DNA of 64,000 bases from Sphaerosporella brunnea (GCA_008704415.1 VXIS01000192.1:27332-91331), one strand, 5' to 3'. Counted from the first letter of the stretch, positions 1-11,842 are shown. Notes: generated from the sequence alone by a model not told the origin. Program-made: numbers and translations.

Positions 1-26
1 AGCTTCTTGGGGTTCGTTTTGAACAT
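1..26 (-). CDS. Start of an unidentified gene running off the left edge
   Basis: On the minus strand an ATG at 26 opens a frame reading MFKTNPKK up to the edge. A short Met-Phe-Lys/basic start resembles the N-terminus of the eIF2D/Tma64 (ligatin) family, but eight residues cannot establish that. The start sits about 0.8 kb downstream of the PDS5 stop, so both genes would be transcribed leftward. It could equally be a chance ATG. Confidence 0.25.
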
Positions 27-833
27 GATGTTTGCTCGAGCGGTGAGGAGAAGAGAGGAGATGCCTACAGAGTCTGAGGGAGTTGTAGGATTTGCTTCTT
101 GGCACATAGAACGTGAGGGCTCTTGAGAGAGCTGGACAATCTTATATGAAACCTGAGGCCTGCTGTTTCTGGCATAGACTCAAAGATACATTTTCCAAAG
201 GGTCATTTCCAAGACCACTAAACGTTCTAGTACACACAAAGGAGTAGGCGCGCGTTTAGCAGGACTTGAGTTAGTTTCACTCTGACCGTCTTTAGACGTC
301 TAGCCGGAAAAATAATCGCGAAAAATGGGCTGGCCTTAGGACTTCCCGAAGTCACAGAAGTGATATTCCAGACCGAGTGACAGCTGCTGAAATGGCTGAA
401 ATGCACATAATCATTGGCAAACCGTAGTTAAGCTATAGAATAGCAAGAAACAAGTATCAGATTTTTTTCTCAAATCAACCTCTCTTCGCAAGTACAAACC
501 GGAGGAGATAGGTAGGCCATGCATTCCAAAACCGCAGACCACCAAGAAAGAGAGCCCACGAAAGCCAGAGAAGAAATGGGGGCTCGAGAGAGCAACAAAG
601 AGAGGGAGAGAATACACAATACATATGAGACCGCCACAAATCAACGCAAGAAAGGCGCAATTGAGCTCAGGCAAGCAAATAAAAAAAAAAAAAAAAAAAA
701 ACCCCAAGTTGACGCAGCAAACAAAAAAGAGACAGAGAGAGAAAAAAACAATTCAAAGCCCAGCCAACGATACTCATTAACAGATTCCCAACAACCACAC
801 ATCATAGCTCGCTCTCATCATGAGGCCGTTAGA
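27..833. other. Intergenic region downstream of PDS5
   Basis: Holds the PDS5 3' flank and presumably the promoter of the leftward gene at the edge. A run of 21 A lies at 681–701 within A/G-rich DNA (about 540–780). No reading frame here has recognisable protein content, and no RNA gene was seen. Confidence 0.5.
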
Positions 834-3800
834 TTACTCGTCGGGAACATCACTCAACTCGCTGCTGTTCCAGTCGATTTTCTCCTGCTGTTCCTTGGGT
901 TTGCTCCGAGAACTCCGGCGCGGGCTAGTCACGGGCTGCTTCTTCTCAGGCGCCTTGCCTTTACTGGCAACCTGGGCTTGAGCGCGCGTTGGCCTCTTGC
1001 GGACTGCCACCGTGGCAGTGGTCGCGGCAGCCATGGGTGCCACAGGGGCAGCAGCCTTTTCCGGCTCCTTCTCAGTCGCAGGCTCAGGTTCATCAACATC
1101 CATGCTTTCTCCCTCGGCAGGAATAGACTCTGCGGCCTTGATCGAGACCGAGGACTTCCTACGTCCACCACCAGTACTGGTTCTGGAACGGCCACTGGCT
1201 CTCCTGCTCCGAACCTCAGGCTCACTCTCACTTTGCTGTTCGCTGGAAGCATCGGCCATCTCCTCATCAACGTCGCTTTCTTCCTCCTCGAATTCTTCGT
1301 CGTCGCTCGGCGTATCCACAGTGTAATTTGTGACCTTGTTCGCGTGGCGTCCGCTACGACGACGGCCCTTCTCCGGAGGTGGTGGTGTGCTTTCCTTCCG
1401 AGTTTTCTTTTTCGTGGTTGACTTTTTGGACCTGGTCGAAGTTGACTCTGCTTTGGCTTTCTTGGACTTCGGTGCTGGGTTTGCAGCGGCCGAAGCGGTG
1501 CCGGTTTCGTTCTTTCGCTTCCTCCCGGTAGTGGCGACAGCAGCGTTTGACGAGGTGGAAGGAATAGCGTTGTGCTTGCTGGTGCGAACCAGATTACCGA
1601 GTTTCTTGTCGAGGCCTTCGGGAAGGAATGTTTTTTGGCTGATTTCCTGTGATTCTTTCGCGTCTTGCATGGGAGCGAACAACGCGGCTGGAAGACGTAA
1701 TTTTCCAGGCCACGTGAGAATCGCCCATTTCTGGTGGTCGGCATAGTGGCGGATCACTGCTTGCGAGAGCTCAGAGAGGTAATATAGGTTCTGTTGATCT
1801 TAGTTCAGGCGCTGTCTAGAGGAAGGAGAGCGACATACATCAGAGTTGTCGGGACTCAGCTTGTCACGGTATTGCTTCGCTCGTTGAGCGATGTAATAGA
1901 TGAGAGAAATGTTCTCCTCGTTTGCCACGGTCCGAAGGTAAAACAAAATGTATCTACAGAACCACGCGCGTACGCTAACAATCAGCTCCGCCATCGATGC
2001 TCCATGTAATGACGTCGAGCACACCACGCCAGCAAAGGTGACTTTAGGAATAACATTGGGGTACTTACTTGGAAAAGTCCGTTAGGTCCTTTACTTGCTT
2101 TCCAAAATCTGGGTGGTGAATCAGCAGACTCATGAGACGAGCGAAAACAGCTTCCACCACGTTATGGCCTGTAGCGGACTTCGAGAGTGTGTTGGCACGT
2201 CCTCGGATCCAGATCGCTACCTCCTCCCTCCAGCCCTCGTTCGACTCATATGCCATCAAGAATACGATGGTGTAGAAGCGCGGCGAAAGCCTGCCATTGG
2301 CAAGGTATTTCTTCAGCTTGTTGATGAAGCCTTGACGAACTTGAGGGCATCTGTCCTGGGCAACAACGGCAAGCCTGTTGAAATCAACAGGTGAGATAAG
2401 ATCATCATGGCCGGGCGTTGCTAGCTTCAAGAGATGCTGAGCAGCAGCCAACCGCAAACGTGATCGGTGAGAAGCTGGGGTGCCCTTAGTTTGTAAAAGT
2501 TCACCCCCATTAGCAACAATCTTATTCAGTGTTTTGATAGTGGCAATGTCCTGGGTATTGTTGACATTTGGGTGTGATCGCACGAGGTTCACAAGCACGC
2601 GAAGAGCCAGCAGCTTGGCTTTGATCTCATCGTCCAATTCCGCCTCTTCGGCCCATGCCGAATTGGATTCCTCATCCTCGCCCTCATCTGTGGGCTTTGG
2701 CTCATCTGCGGGCTTTGAAGTCTGGAGGATATTGCTGGCAAAATCCCTGATCGTCTTCGCCTCATCCTCGCACTGCTCAGGTGCCAGAAGCACCAATTGT
2801 CCAAGACAGGCGAGCTTCGCCAAAAAGTGCTTTTCTCCGAATTTGAAGTCCTTTCCTCCGAGTTTGAAGTCCTTGATGCAGCTCTGCACCAAGTCGGATG
2901 CGTAAAGCTCCTTTCTGCTGGCAGAATACATCAATATTGTCACAGCGTGCTTCGCTGCCGCCGGAGGTGAGCCGGTGAGGGCAAACGACACAAGGGATTG
3001 AAGAAGGTTACGCTCCCGGGGCATGTCATTCGGATAGCTCTTGGCGAAGCCAGCGCAAGCCTTGAGAGTATCCACTGCGCCACGGTCAGGAGAACCCGAA
3101 GTCGGAGAACACTCCTGGAGAAGGTCGGACAGAGCTTTCACATTAGCCTTGAAGACAGCCGGGCTGGAGCTGGACATTTCCTTTAAGACTTCATGTGCGG
3201 TGCTACCAAGCGCAAGCTCGTTAGAGCGAGAGAACTCGATGATTGGTGCGACATGGGACTTGTTGTAGATGAGTTGTGAAACACGATAGAGCAGGGGTGT
3301 GAGTGAGTCGAGGATGCCCTGCTGCGCAGTTTCACCAATCCTCTTCTTGATCTCCTTAAGAGCCTTAACCACAGTGCGATAGTCACTGTCCGGGTTAAAG
3401 CAAAAGCGAATGAGTTGATAGCAACGCCGGTCATGGAGCTTTGCAAATTTTTGCAAATTTTCCTTGGCCTTCAGTGGCTCGGGAAGTTTCTGAGACAACC
3501 AAAATGAGAATTTTTCCAGAGTCGTCTGAACCGCAGCCTCGTCGACACCTTCTTCAATAACTCCGCTCTGAAATGGTCAGATACCGTGCATCGAAGGCTG
3601 GATTCAAAAATACTCACGTTGTTGTCTTCGCAGGCCTTCAAGAATACCTCCATGACCTTTGCATATGAAATCTGCCTGAGCGGCACAGCAAAAAGGGCCC
3701 TCTTGGCCTTTTGGTCAAGACCCTTGACCAGAACGAGCAATCGGCGCACCCGCTTCTTGTCACCCTCCATGATCTCTCGTTCTCGCTCCTTGCTGTCGAC

Positions 3801-5626
3801 TTCTTTACTTTTGCCCTTCGTACCGGCTGCTTTGTCCAACTCCGCGCCATACCGTTCCTTTTCTATGGGAGGATAGTTGACGGGAATCAGAATTTCATGG
3901 AGAACGTGGTCAAGCAAAACATTGACCTCCGGGTCGTTGATGTAAAATGTGTCCAGAATCTTGCTAGGAATCCAGCCCAGTTGAGCAAAAACAACCTCGT
4001 TACCGTCGGCAATGTCTTTATAGGCCATGTCCCACATTCTAGCGAGACATCGCATACCCTCCAGACGAACGTGTATCTTCTTATCTCGCACTCGCTCAGC
4101 CAACGTCAATAGAATCTTCTTTCCCCATCCCTTGGTTTCGCCCTCGGTTTTCACTTTACGGTTGATATTGGTTGCAGCAATGGAATTGGAAGAGTTGTAC
4201 AAGTTGAAAGGAGACTGATCAGCTGCGAGCTTGGTTGTGATAGTCAGGTAATCGAGAGACCTCATCGCCTGGCAGACGGTGAAGCGGACTTGTTCGTCCA
4301 GATCGTTGAGCTTGAGAGCAATCAAGTCCACAAGTTGTACCGCCATGTTGTCGGTCCTTTCTTTAAGAATGCGCACGGCGGCCTGGACCCATTTTGCACG
4401 CACACCTGGAGATTTGTCGTTTGCCCTCTTAACCCATTCCTTCCAAGTTGCAGGCGCAGAAGATAAAAGGTTTCCAGTAAGCGCCATCTCGCCAATCGTC
4501 TCGCATGCAAGCTTGCGGATCTCGCCGTTGTCTGCCAGAAGCTCTTGTTCGAGTTGCGGAATGACGTTCTGGAGAACTTGCGGGCAGGCTTTCCAGAGCT
4601 CCTTTGCGAGCAGGTGGGCTTTTCTGAGGTCATGTAGATCCTCGTGAGTTGGCTCATGATGCTTCACATCTTCTTCACCTTCTCCCTCGGGAGATCCTAG
4701 TCGTCGCGAAGGCGCGGCGTCGAGGACCACCTCCGAAAAGTACTGACAGATATGTCGCGCCATCTTGTCAACGCATGCATTACAGATCGACTTTGCCATG
4801 TTATATGCCGGAGGAGGCACCACACTGGTCAGCTTCGTCTGCTTTTCGTCGACCTCTCCACGAGCGGGACCACCCTTCTTGTTGATTTGCACTGGGGCTG
4901 GGGCCATCCGTAAAAACTGGGCCATGATAATATCCACCACTTCTGATGGCAGCGAGTTGCACTCCTCGATGAGCTGGGTGAGAATGTCGGTCATATGATA
5001 TTCGATATTTCTTACTCCTGCATCAGGATTTGCGAGGTCGAAGAATGTGGTGAACAGCGAAAGCGTGATTTCCTCACTTTCCGGAATGTCTGATATCAAC
5101 ACTATTGATTTGACAGTCGAGAGAGACTCCAGCAGATAGAGATAGTGACCGTGATTTTTGCTTTCTGGGTCTTCGAAGCCTTGCAGACACTTGACAAAGC
5201 ATGCGAAGATGTCCTATGATGTCGCATCATCAGCACAATGATCCATGCGAAGAGATGCAGCCGCCTACGCGCACCGAACCTTACCTTGAGCTGGTTCGCA
5301 GTATAAGGCGCATCTGGCGCGTGTAGCCGTAGCATGTCTGCCAAGCAGCAAGCAACGAGCGCCCTCACACCCTCATCTCGGTGCTGCATCAAGGAAACGT
5401 GAGCCAACTCCTTGGCCGGTATCGCGAGACTATCCCGATCGACACCTTCCTGGCCCAGTGAAGCTAACTGTTTGCTGAGCGTCCCCAGACGAGCAAGCAA
5501 AATGTTGAGGGCGATGGGCTTTCCAGCCTTCCATGAAAGTGGTTCGTTAAACGTGAGAGTACTGGAAGGAGCGTCTTCGACATCCGTGAGACTGTCGCCT
5601 TGCGGCGTACGCGACTGGGGGACCAT
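834..5626 (-). CDS. PDS5: Sister chromatid cohesion protein Pds5
   Basis: Cohesin-associated HEAT-repeat protein that controls maintenance and release of cohesion in the nucleus. Coding exons, minus strand: 5626–5285, 5213–3618, 3567–2069, 1953–1839, 1790–834; all junctions are GT-AG and keep frame, giving about 1,502 residues, within the usual range for fungal Pds5. The N-terminal half matches Pds5 in wording (for example RDEGVRALVACCLADMLRLHAPDAPYT and the DIFACFVKCLQGF stretch after intron 1). The middle is a helical-repeat solenoid. The last ~300 residues are low-complexity Lys/Ser/Pro with a GRRRSGR AT-hook-like patch, an acidic block and Arg-rich segments, as in other Pds5 tails. ATG 5626 is the first Met in frame and is followed by conserved sequence. 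Family assignment is from remembered motifs; I am confident in it. Confidence 0.93.
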
Positions 5627-5884
5627 TGCGTAGAGGGGAGCCCGGCCAGTCGGCAGTGGTCGCGGTTAACAATGAGGCGTTGGGAAGAGAGAAATTGCAC
5701 GACGCGTCGCGTCCGGAGGAGAGAATAAGTGCTGGACGCGTCAAGCACCTTTTCGAAGACAGTTAAAATAGCGGGGAAATTGACGGAAAGAATGGGGACA
5801 AGAGGAAGCGCTGAAGGTTCAAGCGGGAGCACAATAACTTTCCCACTCTTTGCGATGCTGTCTCCATCACTCACTGCAGGAGCG

Positions 5885-5910
5885 AACCCTAACCCTATGA
5901 CCCTAACCCT
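5885..5910. promoter_or_regulatory. Telomere-like repeats (telobox) upstream of PDS5
   Basis: Two blocks of AACCCTAACCCT-type sequence separated by a few bases lie about 260 bp upstream of the PDS5 start. TTAGGG is the usual telomere repeat of filamentous ascomycetes, and short interstitial copies in promoters are known binding sites for Tbf1/Teb1-like Myb factors. Function here is inferred. Confidence 0.55.
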
Positions 5911-6063
5911 CAATAATTAATAAGCATGAGTGATTGGCTGTGATACGATCACACGATTCCGAGTGCTAGCGAGTGGTTTGTATTGGAAGACTTCTGGAAG
6001 GGTTTAGAAGGTATCTGAAAGTTTTGAAACCTTATTTTCTGGAAAACCGGCGTTCCAGACGAA

Positions 6064-6098
6064 AAGTCTGAATAGAGGGGAGGGGTCTATTCAGACTT
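6064..6098. repeat. Perfect 13-bp stem hairpin with G-rich 9-nt loop
   Basis: AAGTCTGAATAGA at 6064–6076 and its exact reverse complement at 6086–6098 flank the loop GGGGAGGGG. No gene or terminator context explains it. It lies midway between the 14-bp inverted repeats at 5997 and 6256, so it may be the core of an old foldback element. Confidence 0.7.
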
Positions 6099-6747
6099 CC
6101 AGACGTCCAAAATTCTGGGTCGCGCAAGGTGATTGGGGCGGTGGTCGCCACGAGTACATCGCCCTCGACCGGTGGTGGTGTGAAGGCAATGATCGCTTTA
6201 CTTTTGAAAATCAGCCCAACGGGAATGGGGGGACCCTTTCAGACACTTTTTCTGACTTCTAAACCCTTCATTATTTTATCCGTAGCTTTCGAGGGCGACC
6301 GGGAAAGCGGCGGCAAGTCGTTCTGATGATACTCGTTTTTACCGAAATCTGTCGCTGACGATGCTTGAGCTTTTATGTTTCGAAGCCGAAAATCGACTAT
6401 ACGCAGGAATCCGCGCATCGCCGCCCAACCCCGCCGCGCCGCCGCGGCGATAGTACCCGCCAGGCACTGGTCATCTCCATCCCCATCATCATCATCATCT
6501 TCTTCACCATCAACGTCGAAGCGTGCACCCGACTGTTGCCTCGCTTCCCACACCCTAGGCGACACCAACAATAAATACATGATGAAAAAGTAATGGGGAG
6601 CTGTGACGATGCCAAAGCTGGACAGCTTGTTGCAACAGTCAACACCATTGCTGCGATGGCGTGATGAATCATCCAAACACGTGATGTCACTCGTGAAACA
6701 CCTGAAGTAACTCGCCATTACCTGCTGGTCCATGGTCATGTGAGTAA

Positions 6748-7000
6748 TACCGTATTATCTCACTTAAGAGCCACACCCCTAATCAGGCAATTTTCACACT
6801 AATCCGGAATTTTTTCGACTTTTAAGGCTCCAAAAGCTCGAAATCAGGCCATCTTTAATTTTCGCCAGCAAAAAAGATTACTTAAAGCGCCTCAGAATCG
6901 CACATAGAAAATATTTCATACATTTTGGAGTGAGTTGAAGACTCGCTGGCACGCGCCAAGACCGCTTAAAAGTGTGACTCTTAAGTGAGATAATACGGTA
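6748..7000. mobile_element. MITE with mariner-type ends, TA target duplication
   Basis: The left end CCGTATTATCTCACTTAAGA (from 6750) and the right end (through 6998) are inverted repeats matching at 26 of 27 positions, and both are flanked by TA (6748–6749, 6999–7000). At about 250 bp it has no coding capacity. TA duplication plus ~27-bp termini fits a non-autonomous Tc1/mariner (Stowaway-like) element. It lies between PDS5 and the DNA polymerase X gene. Confidence 0.85.
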
Positions 7001-7169
7001 CCAAGGAAAACTGATCAAGGTGTTTTCAAAGGTACTGGTACATATCTAATGTAGCACTTTGAAAGCATGGTAGGGCTTGCGAAAAACCATGTTTTCGCAC
7101 ACAGCGCTTACATAACCAGTTTCCAAATCCCGCTAAGGTACCTATTGTAAGTAACAGGAAATACTCTGC

Positions 7170-7479
7170 CTATGGTTGGGGACTTCTAGTTGTGGGATTT
7201 CTGACATTCATTTCGCTTAGTAACACATACAAAAGTGCCGAGTGATGAGCGTGAATCTTCCTTTTTTGACCATATAACTGACATTTGTCCCCGGGGAGGG
7301 TCCTATTTTCTCAACAACCAGGCAGAATTCGGAAATTCTGAGTTAATCAGTCGATAGAGCGAGCGAAAACTAGGCCCCTGATAGTGTTATTTTTTAAAAT
7401 AACTTTTTTTTGGTGGAGGATGCTCTGTCCAAAGTCAGGGTACCCAAACCCCTCCGTCTTTAGGTGTCCCCAACCATAG
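7170..7479. mobile_element. Possible second TA-flanked MITE
   Basis: CTATGGTTGGGGAC at 7170–7183 is repeated inverted at 7466–7479. If TA at 7171–7172 and 7477–7478 is the target duplication, the termini start TGGTTGGGGAC, with weaker matching continuing about 6–8 bp further in. The interior (about 300 bp) is non-coding. It resembles a pogo/mariner-type MITE, but the termini are short and the family is not recognised. Confidence 0.6.
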
Positions 7480-9422
7480 TAGGTCCGGTTGCTTATGGGG
7501 TGGCTGTTGGGCATCCTCCATGGCAACCGGTTGCAGCCACACGAAGGAACAACATTTTACCACCAGAAGGTGGTTTCTTTTTCATGGATAGAGAAGCGGA
7601 TGATCCTTTATGATGCGGTCTTAACACCCTTACCGCAACCTTCCCCGCCGGCCCGTCACGTCACCACCTTTGCCCGGACTCCTTCCCTTACAGCGCTGTT
7701 TGGTACCCCTTCGCATAACCTCTACAGAACTCTCGAGTCACACCCCCTCTTCCTCTTTCCTCACCTTGCCAATTGTTTCCTGCTCGCACTTCTCGTCCTC
7801 TAGATCTGCTGCCATGATGACTTTCACCTCCCGCTTCCCCTCACTATCGACTGCCCCAATAACATCTTAGTCCTTAGCGCAACACCTCTGGTGATTAGAG
7901 ACAGGTGCCGCCTTCTTTTTGCCCTGGGAATCTGACTTCTTCGCTGCTCTGTCTTGCCCTTTATCTTTCTTGGTATTCTCCTCGGCGGGCATTGTCCAGA
8001 TCATTCCTGTGAGGTACCGCCCGTTATAGAGCACTCTGCGACTGCCCTTGATTACTTTTGGCGAGTGCTGCTGGAGCTTGTCCTTGGTGACGGCAGGGTC
8101 TGCTTCCGCCTGCTCCCGCATGCTTTGCCCGCTGCCCCAGGTCACCTACAAAGGCCTTGCCCAGTTCTACGGAGTGGGAACAGCCCCCGCAAGCTTACCA
8201 GTCTCAGTCGCATAATCCTTGCGACGCTGACTGATAACTGAGTTGCCTGCAACTCTCAGTGTTTTTGGGCAAGCCCCAAAGAGTCGCGGCTGTCCGCTCA
8301 CCCTGCCACTGCATTCTCCTGCTTAGGGAGGAGTCACATCGGTCCGACATTGGCCTCTCTAGTAGCGTAGGCCTTCTCGTGCATGTGGTTACCGTAAAAA
8401 CTCGAGAGCAAGAGAATGGGCTACGTCACTGGCTAAGTCACTGCGCCATGTGGCTCCATGGCCAGCGTGCTTCGCAGATTCTGCCCTGCACCAGACCCGG
8501 ATCCCGTGGGTGCGAGTCAGTTCAAGTTGTAGACTTGTGTCGCGCGGTTACTCACCCTAAAGCCCGGGTGTCCAAACTCTGTGAACTCCTCCTTTGGTTC
8601 AGTATTCCGTGTGGGCGACATCGTGGGCGAGGATACGGTAGTGGGCGAGGATGTGAGTGTCGTCATGCTGATGTCAGAAACTCATCCTCGACACCATCCG
8701 CCAATTTCACGGACCATCATGATCTGTCACTGATGATCCATTACGCTGACTCAGCGTCATTTATCGAGCCCCATGAGCAACCGCCCGGTTGCCGGATCTA
8801 CGCTACAGTAGCTTCATATATGACTGCGGGATGAGGCGAGACGGAAGCGACTGAACTAGATAGGATATGTACTCATACCTATTTTAATGCTTGATGGCTG
8901 GCATAGGGAGTTTTCGAGTAGGCGTGCGGCGTTAATAGTTCTGCAAGACCGCCACCAGGACCTCGAGGCCATCCCGCCATTTGTATGTAGTCGCATGTTA
9001 GAATAGGATACATGGCTTCGTGAGAGCAGCCGTCAGGAGGTGACACACAGCTCCATCACCGGTAAACAACCACAACAATCCATAATGATCCATACTCTTC
9101 GCTATACGTAGATATAGTACAGTATATAGTATATGAACGAGATATTGCTTCGTGATAGTTACAGCTTTCTTGATCTCAATTGCCGTTGCCAACCTAGAGA
9201 CTCCTTGCTTGGATATGTTGACGTCTTTGGCCGTTGCCGCTCGCCTCGTGGCCTGCACGTCGAACTCAAACCAGCCCCACGCGGACAAATTCGAGACCTG
9301 CCGGGCGGCAGCCAAACCTCCTCCAGCCCCCACCCATCGCAAGATGTCCTTCTTTCCCGCTTTCATCTGGACCTTGTCCGCGCCACTCGTCAAGTAATCA
9401 TCCCAACCGCCACTACCCCAAT
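7480..9422. other. Gene-poor interval before the DNA polymerase X gene
   Basis: Apart from the doubtful minus-strand model at 7867–8666, nothing recognisable is coded here. The stretch 9100–9140 is AT-rich with TATA-like words (tatagtacagtatatag) and may belong to the polymerase promoter. The frame of the polymerase gene is also open upstream of its chosen ATG, from about 9234. Confidence 0.4.
7867..8666 (-). CDS. Doubtful multi-exon hypothetical gene
   Basis: A minus-strand ATG at 8666 opens a 37-codon Thr/Ser/Pro-rich exon (MTTLTSSPTTVSS…) ending at a GTGAGT donor at 8555. After acceptors near 8486 and 8146 (the latter paired with a GTAAGC donor near 8200) the frame ends in a basic tail stopping at 7867 (…VLYNGRYLTGMIWTM…). 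The splice signals are reasonable, but the middle exon needs an additional unclear intron and I recognise no domain. It may be a decayed gene. Confidence 0.2.
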
Positions 9423-11225
9423 ATGTTCCGACAGCTTGCGCCGCCGCCGCCGCCGCTAAATCTCGGACATCTCCCGCCGACATTTCTGTTCAAGGCTCGA
9501 CTCACTATGGAGAAGCGGAAGGAGCTGCGGGAGAAGCTTCGGGCTTGCCGCTGCCGAGTCGCTGACGCAGCCACCGACGCCAGCCTTTTCATTGGCGACA
9601 TCAACACCCCAAAACGGTGCGAGATGGAGCTGCGCAGGGTGGGGATTATTGTCTCTGCTGCTGCCAGTCAAGCAACCATAGGCACCAAGAAATGGACTAT
9701 CCAGGTTGTCAAGCTATCCTGGTTCACGAAGTCGCTTGAAAAGGGCCAGATTGAGCCTCTGGAGCCATACACTCTTCTTATCGCGGATGTGCAGCTGGCA
9801 TCGCAGACGAGAATGAACACGCCTGCATCTTCTCCCACTGCACCACCGTCAGAGCTCGCCCAGGCAACCGAGAAGAAACGGAAGGAGATTTTGGAACGTG
9901 CGAAGGCTGATGCCGAGGAATCACCTGCTCCCAAACGAGCACGGTATGGGGGGCCAAAGGGAGTTGACTCAATTGTGTCTATCACAAAGAAAGCACCACT
10001 GATAAGACAGACCACGCCTACGCCCTCGCCTGAGCGGGATACTGAAGAGCGTCCAGAGCCTCCCGAATGGGTCAAGACAAAGGTATGCGATTACCGCTTA
10101 TTCACCGCTCAGACAGCCGCTGACAGCATTTAGAACACCTACTCGTGTTGCCGCTCAACTCCACGCGAATCCCCCAATGCTCTTTTCATCTCCCAGCTGA
10201 AGGTCATCAAACATTCGCGCATCATCGGTGGTGACCAAATCGGAGTCCGTGCCTACTCCACCGCTATCGCCGTAATTCAGGCATACCCTTACCCGTTGAG
10301 ATCGGCCTCGGAGGTTGTGTCTCTTCCTGGCTGCGGTGGCAAGCTCGCTCGTCTTTTCGACGAATGGAAGTCTTCCGATCCAGAGCCAGAAAAGCGAATG
10401 ATTTCATCCGTCAAGGAGCTCGAAGAATCGCGGGTCTACCAAACCCTCAAGAACTTCGAGAGCATATGGGGCATTGGTGCTGACACGGCCGCAAAGCTGT
10501 ACTACGAGCATGACTACCGAACGTTGGACGACATCATCAAGCAGCACTGGAGCAAACTCTCGAATGTTCAGAAAATCGGCCTGAAATATCACGAGGACTT
10601 CTCGAAGCCTATCCCCCGTCGAGAGGTGGAACAGATCGCTGCGCTCATTCAATCCCACGCAGAAGCAATCATTCCGGGCGTGCAGAGCATGATCGTTGGA
10701 GGCTACCGTCGAGGAAAGGAGGAATGTGGAGATGTGGACATACTCTTATCTCATCAGGTCGAGGGCACTATGGATTCCGATTTCTTGTGGCACCTTCTCA
10801 AGTCGTTGGAAAATGCAGAGCTCATCACGAACACACTTTCCATTTCCACGCAGAGGCTACAACAGGAGGATCCCAACCGTTCATTCAAGAGCCATTCCGA
10901 TTCACTGGACAAGGCATTGTTGATCTGGCAGACTGATAAGGGAGGACTTCGTAGACGGGTCGACATAATCATTGCGCCCACGATATGTGCTGGCACTGCA
11001 CTGCTAGGCTGGACGGGAGCGGCAACCTTTGAGCGAGACTTGCGGCTGTATTGCGAGAAAGAGCGGGGATGGAAGTTTTCCAGTGAGGGAGTGTGGAAGG
11101 GAAACGAGCGTGTGCCGGGAACGTTTGGTTGGAGGGAGGAAGAGAGCTGGGAGGACGTCGAGAAGCGAGTGATGGAGATCATCGGAGTTGGTTGGAGGCC
11201 GCCGACCGAGAGATGCACGGGGTAA
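9423..11225 (+). CDS. Family X DNA polymerase (Pol IV/lambda/mu-like)
   Basis: Gap-filling polymerase of base-excision repair and non-homologous end joining. Two coding exons, 9423–10082 and 10134–11225, separated by a 51-bp GT-AG intron, give 583 residues. An N-terminal BRCT-like segment (about residues 45–120, …FIGDINTPKRCEMELRRVGI… to SWFTKSLEKG) is followed by a linker rich in charged residues and Pro. The helix-hairpin-helix and polymerase core come next. The nucleotidyltransferase motif GGYRRGKEECGDVDIL lies near residues 409–424, where the two Asp of GDVD are metal ligands; a third Asp lies in RRVDIII near residue 495. ATG 9423 is chosen because PPLNLGHLPPTFLF just after it resembles fungal homologues. 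Met at 9507 is an alternative that would shorten the BRCT region. The exact subtype is not settled. Confidence 0.9.
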
Positions 11226-11348
11226 CTTTGCGCCGTGTGGATATGTGGCAAGCCTGCTGCGCGTGGGCGTTCGAGGCACATGCTTCTATCCGTGTACATA
11301 GATACACACGAACGCTGTCTCAATTCTGTTGTGCAATCTGAAATACTT

Positions 11349-11406
11349 ACATACGAGTACAATACATACGAGTTACAATACATACGAGTACAATACATAC
11401 GAGTAC
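11349..11406. repeat. Tandem repeat, four ~15-bp units
   Basis: Four copies of ACATACGAGTACAAT in direct succession; the second unit has one inserted T and the last is incomplete. It lies about 125 bp past the polymerase stop codon and is a typical minisatellite candidate for strain-to-strain length variation. Confidence 0.85.
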
Positions 11407-11842
11407 ATTCCTGTCAGCCTCTGTATCCGTGCAGAGTAAAGCAGAATAAAGTGCGAAGAGGTGAAAGAACGCCTTGCGTGAGTAACACTAACTCCAGATT
11501 TTCCCCACTATAAACGCGCAATTCCGCTATGGCTGTGTGCCTTGCCATCAAGCAATCACAGGTACTCTAGCACATACCTCATACAGGTCTGCATCAGTCA
11601 GCCTACCAAAGGTCTGCGTGCGCACACACGGTGACACGGCATGTAAGCGGAATGTTCCGCCTAGTTCACTGCGCATTCCAGCCCTAGCAAAAGCAACGCA
11701 AGAAAAAAAAAGACTTACGTACCTGTAGAGCACAAACGTCCCGTTGTGGAGAACCCCAGCTCACCGAATCCGGCCGCAGCAGCAGCCGGCAATGGCATGA
11801 TCGGCTTCTCTCAGAAGCAAAGAGAGATGGTATCTTCGTTCG

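Larger units (their letters stand above)
5627..6747. other. PDS5 upstream region, gene-poor
   Basis: Contains the PDS5 promoter with telomere-like repeats (5885–5910), a strong hairpin (6064–6098) and a 14-bp inverted repeat pair (5997–6010 and 6256–6269) that may bound a decayed element. The open frames across 6.1–6.7 kb are low-complexity (Ser/Asp runs from trinucleotide repeats near 6480–6510) and I do not treat them as genes. Confidence 0.5.

Noticed and set aside
411..1421. Frames antisense to and beyond the PDS5 tail
   Set aside because: The Phe run comes from the A21 tract and the rest mirrors the PDS5 coding strand.
5885..5910. Possible true telomere or chromosome end
   Set aside because: Only four short units with unique gene-bearing DNA on both sides; it is an interstitial motif.
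6239..6739. 166-codon minus-strand frame with an Asp run
   Set aside because: Low-complexity product of trinucleotide repeats, no splice or family support.
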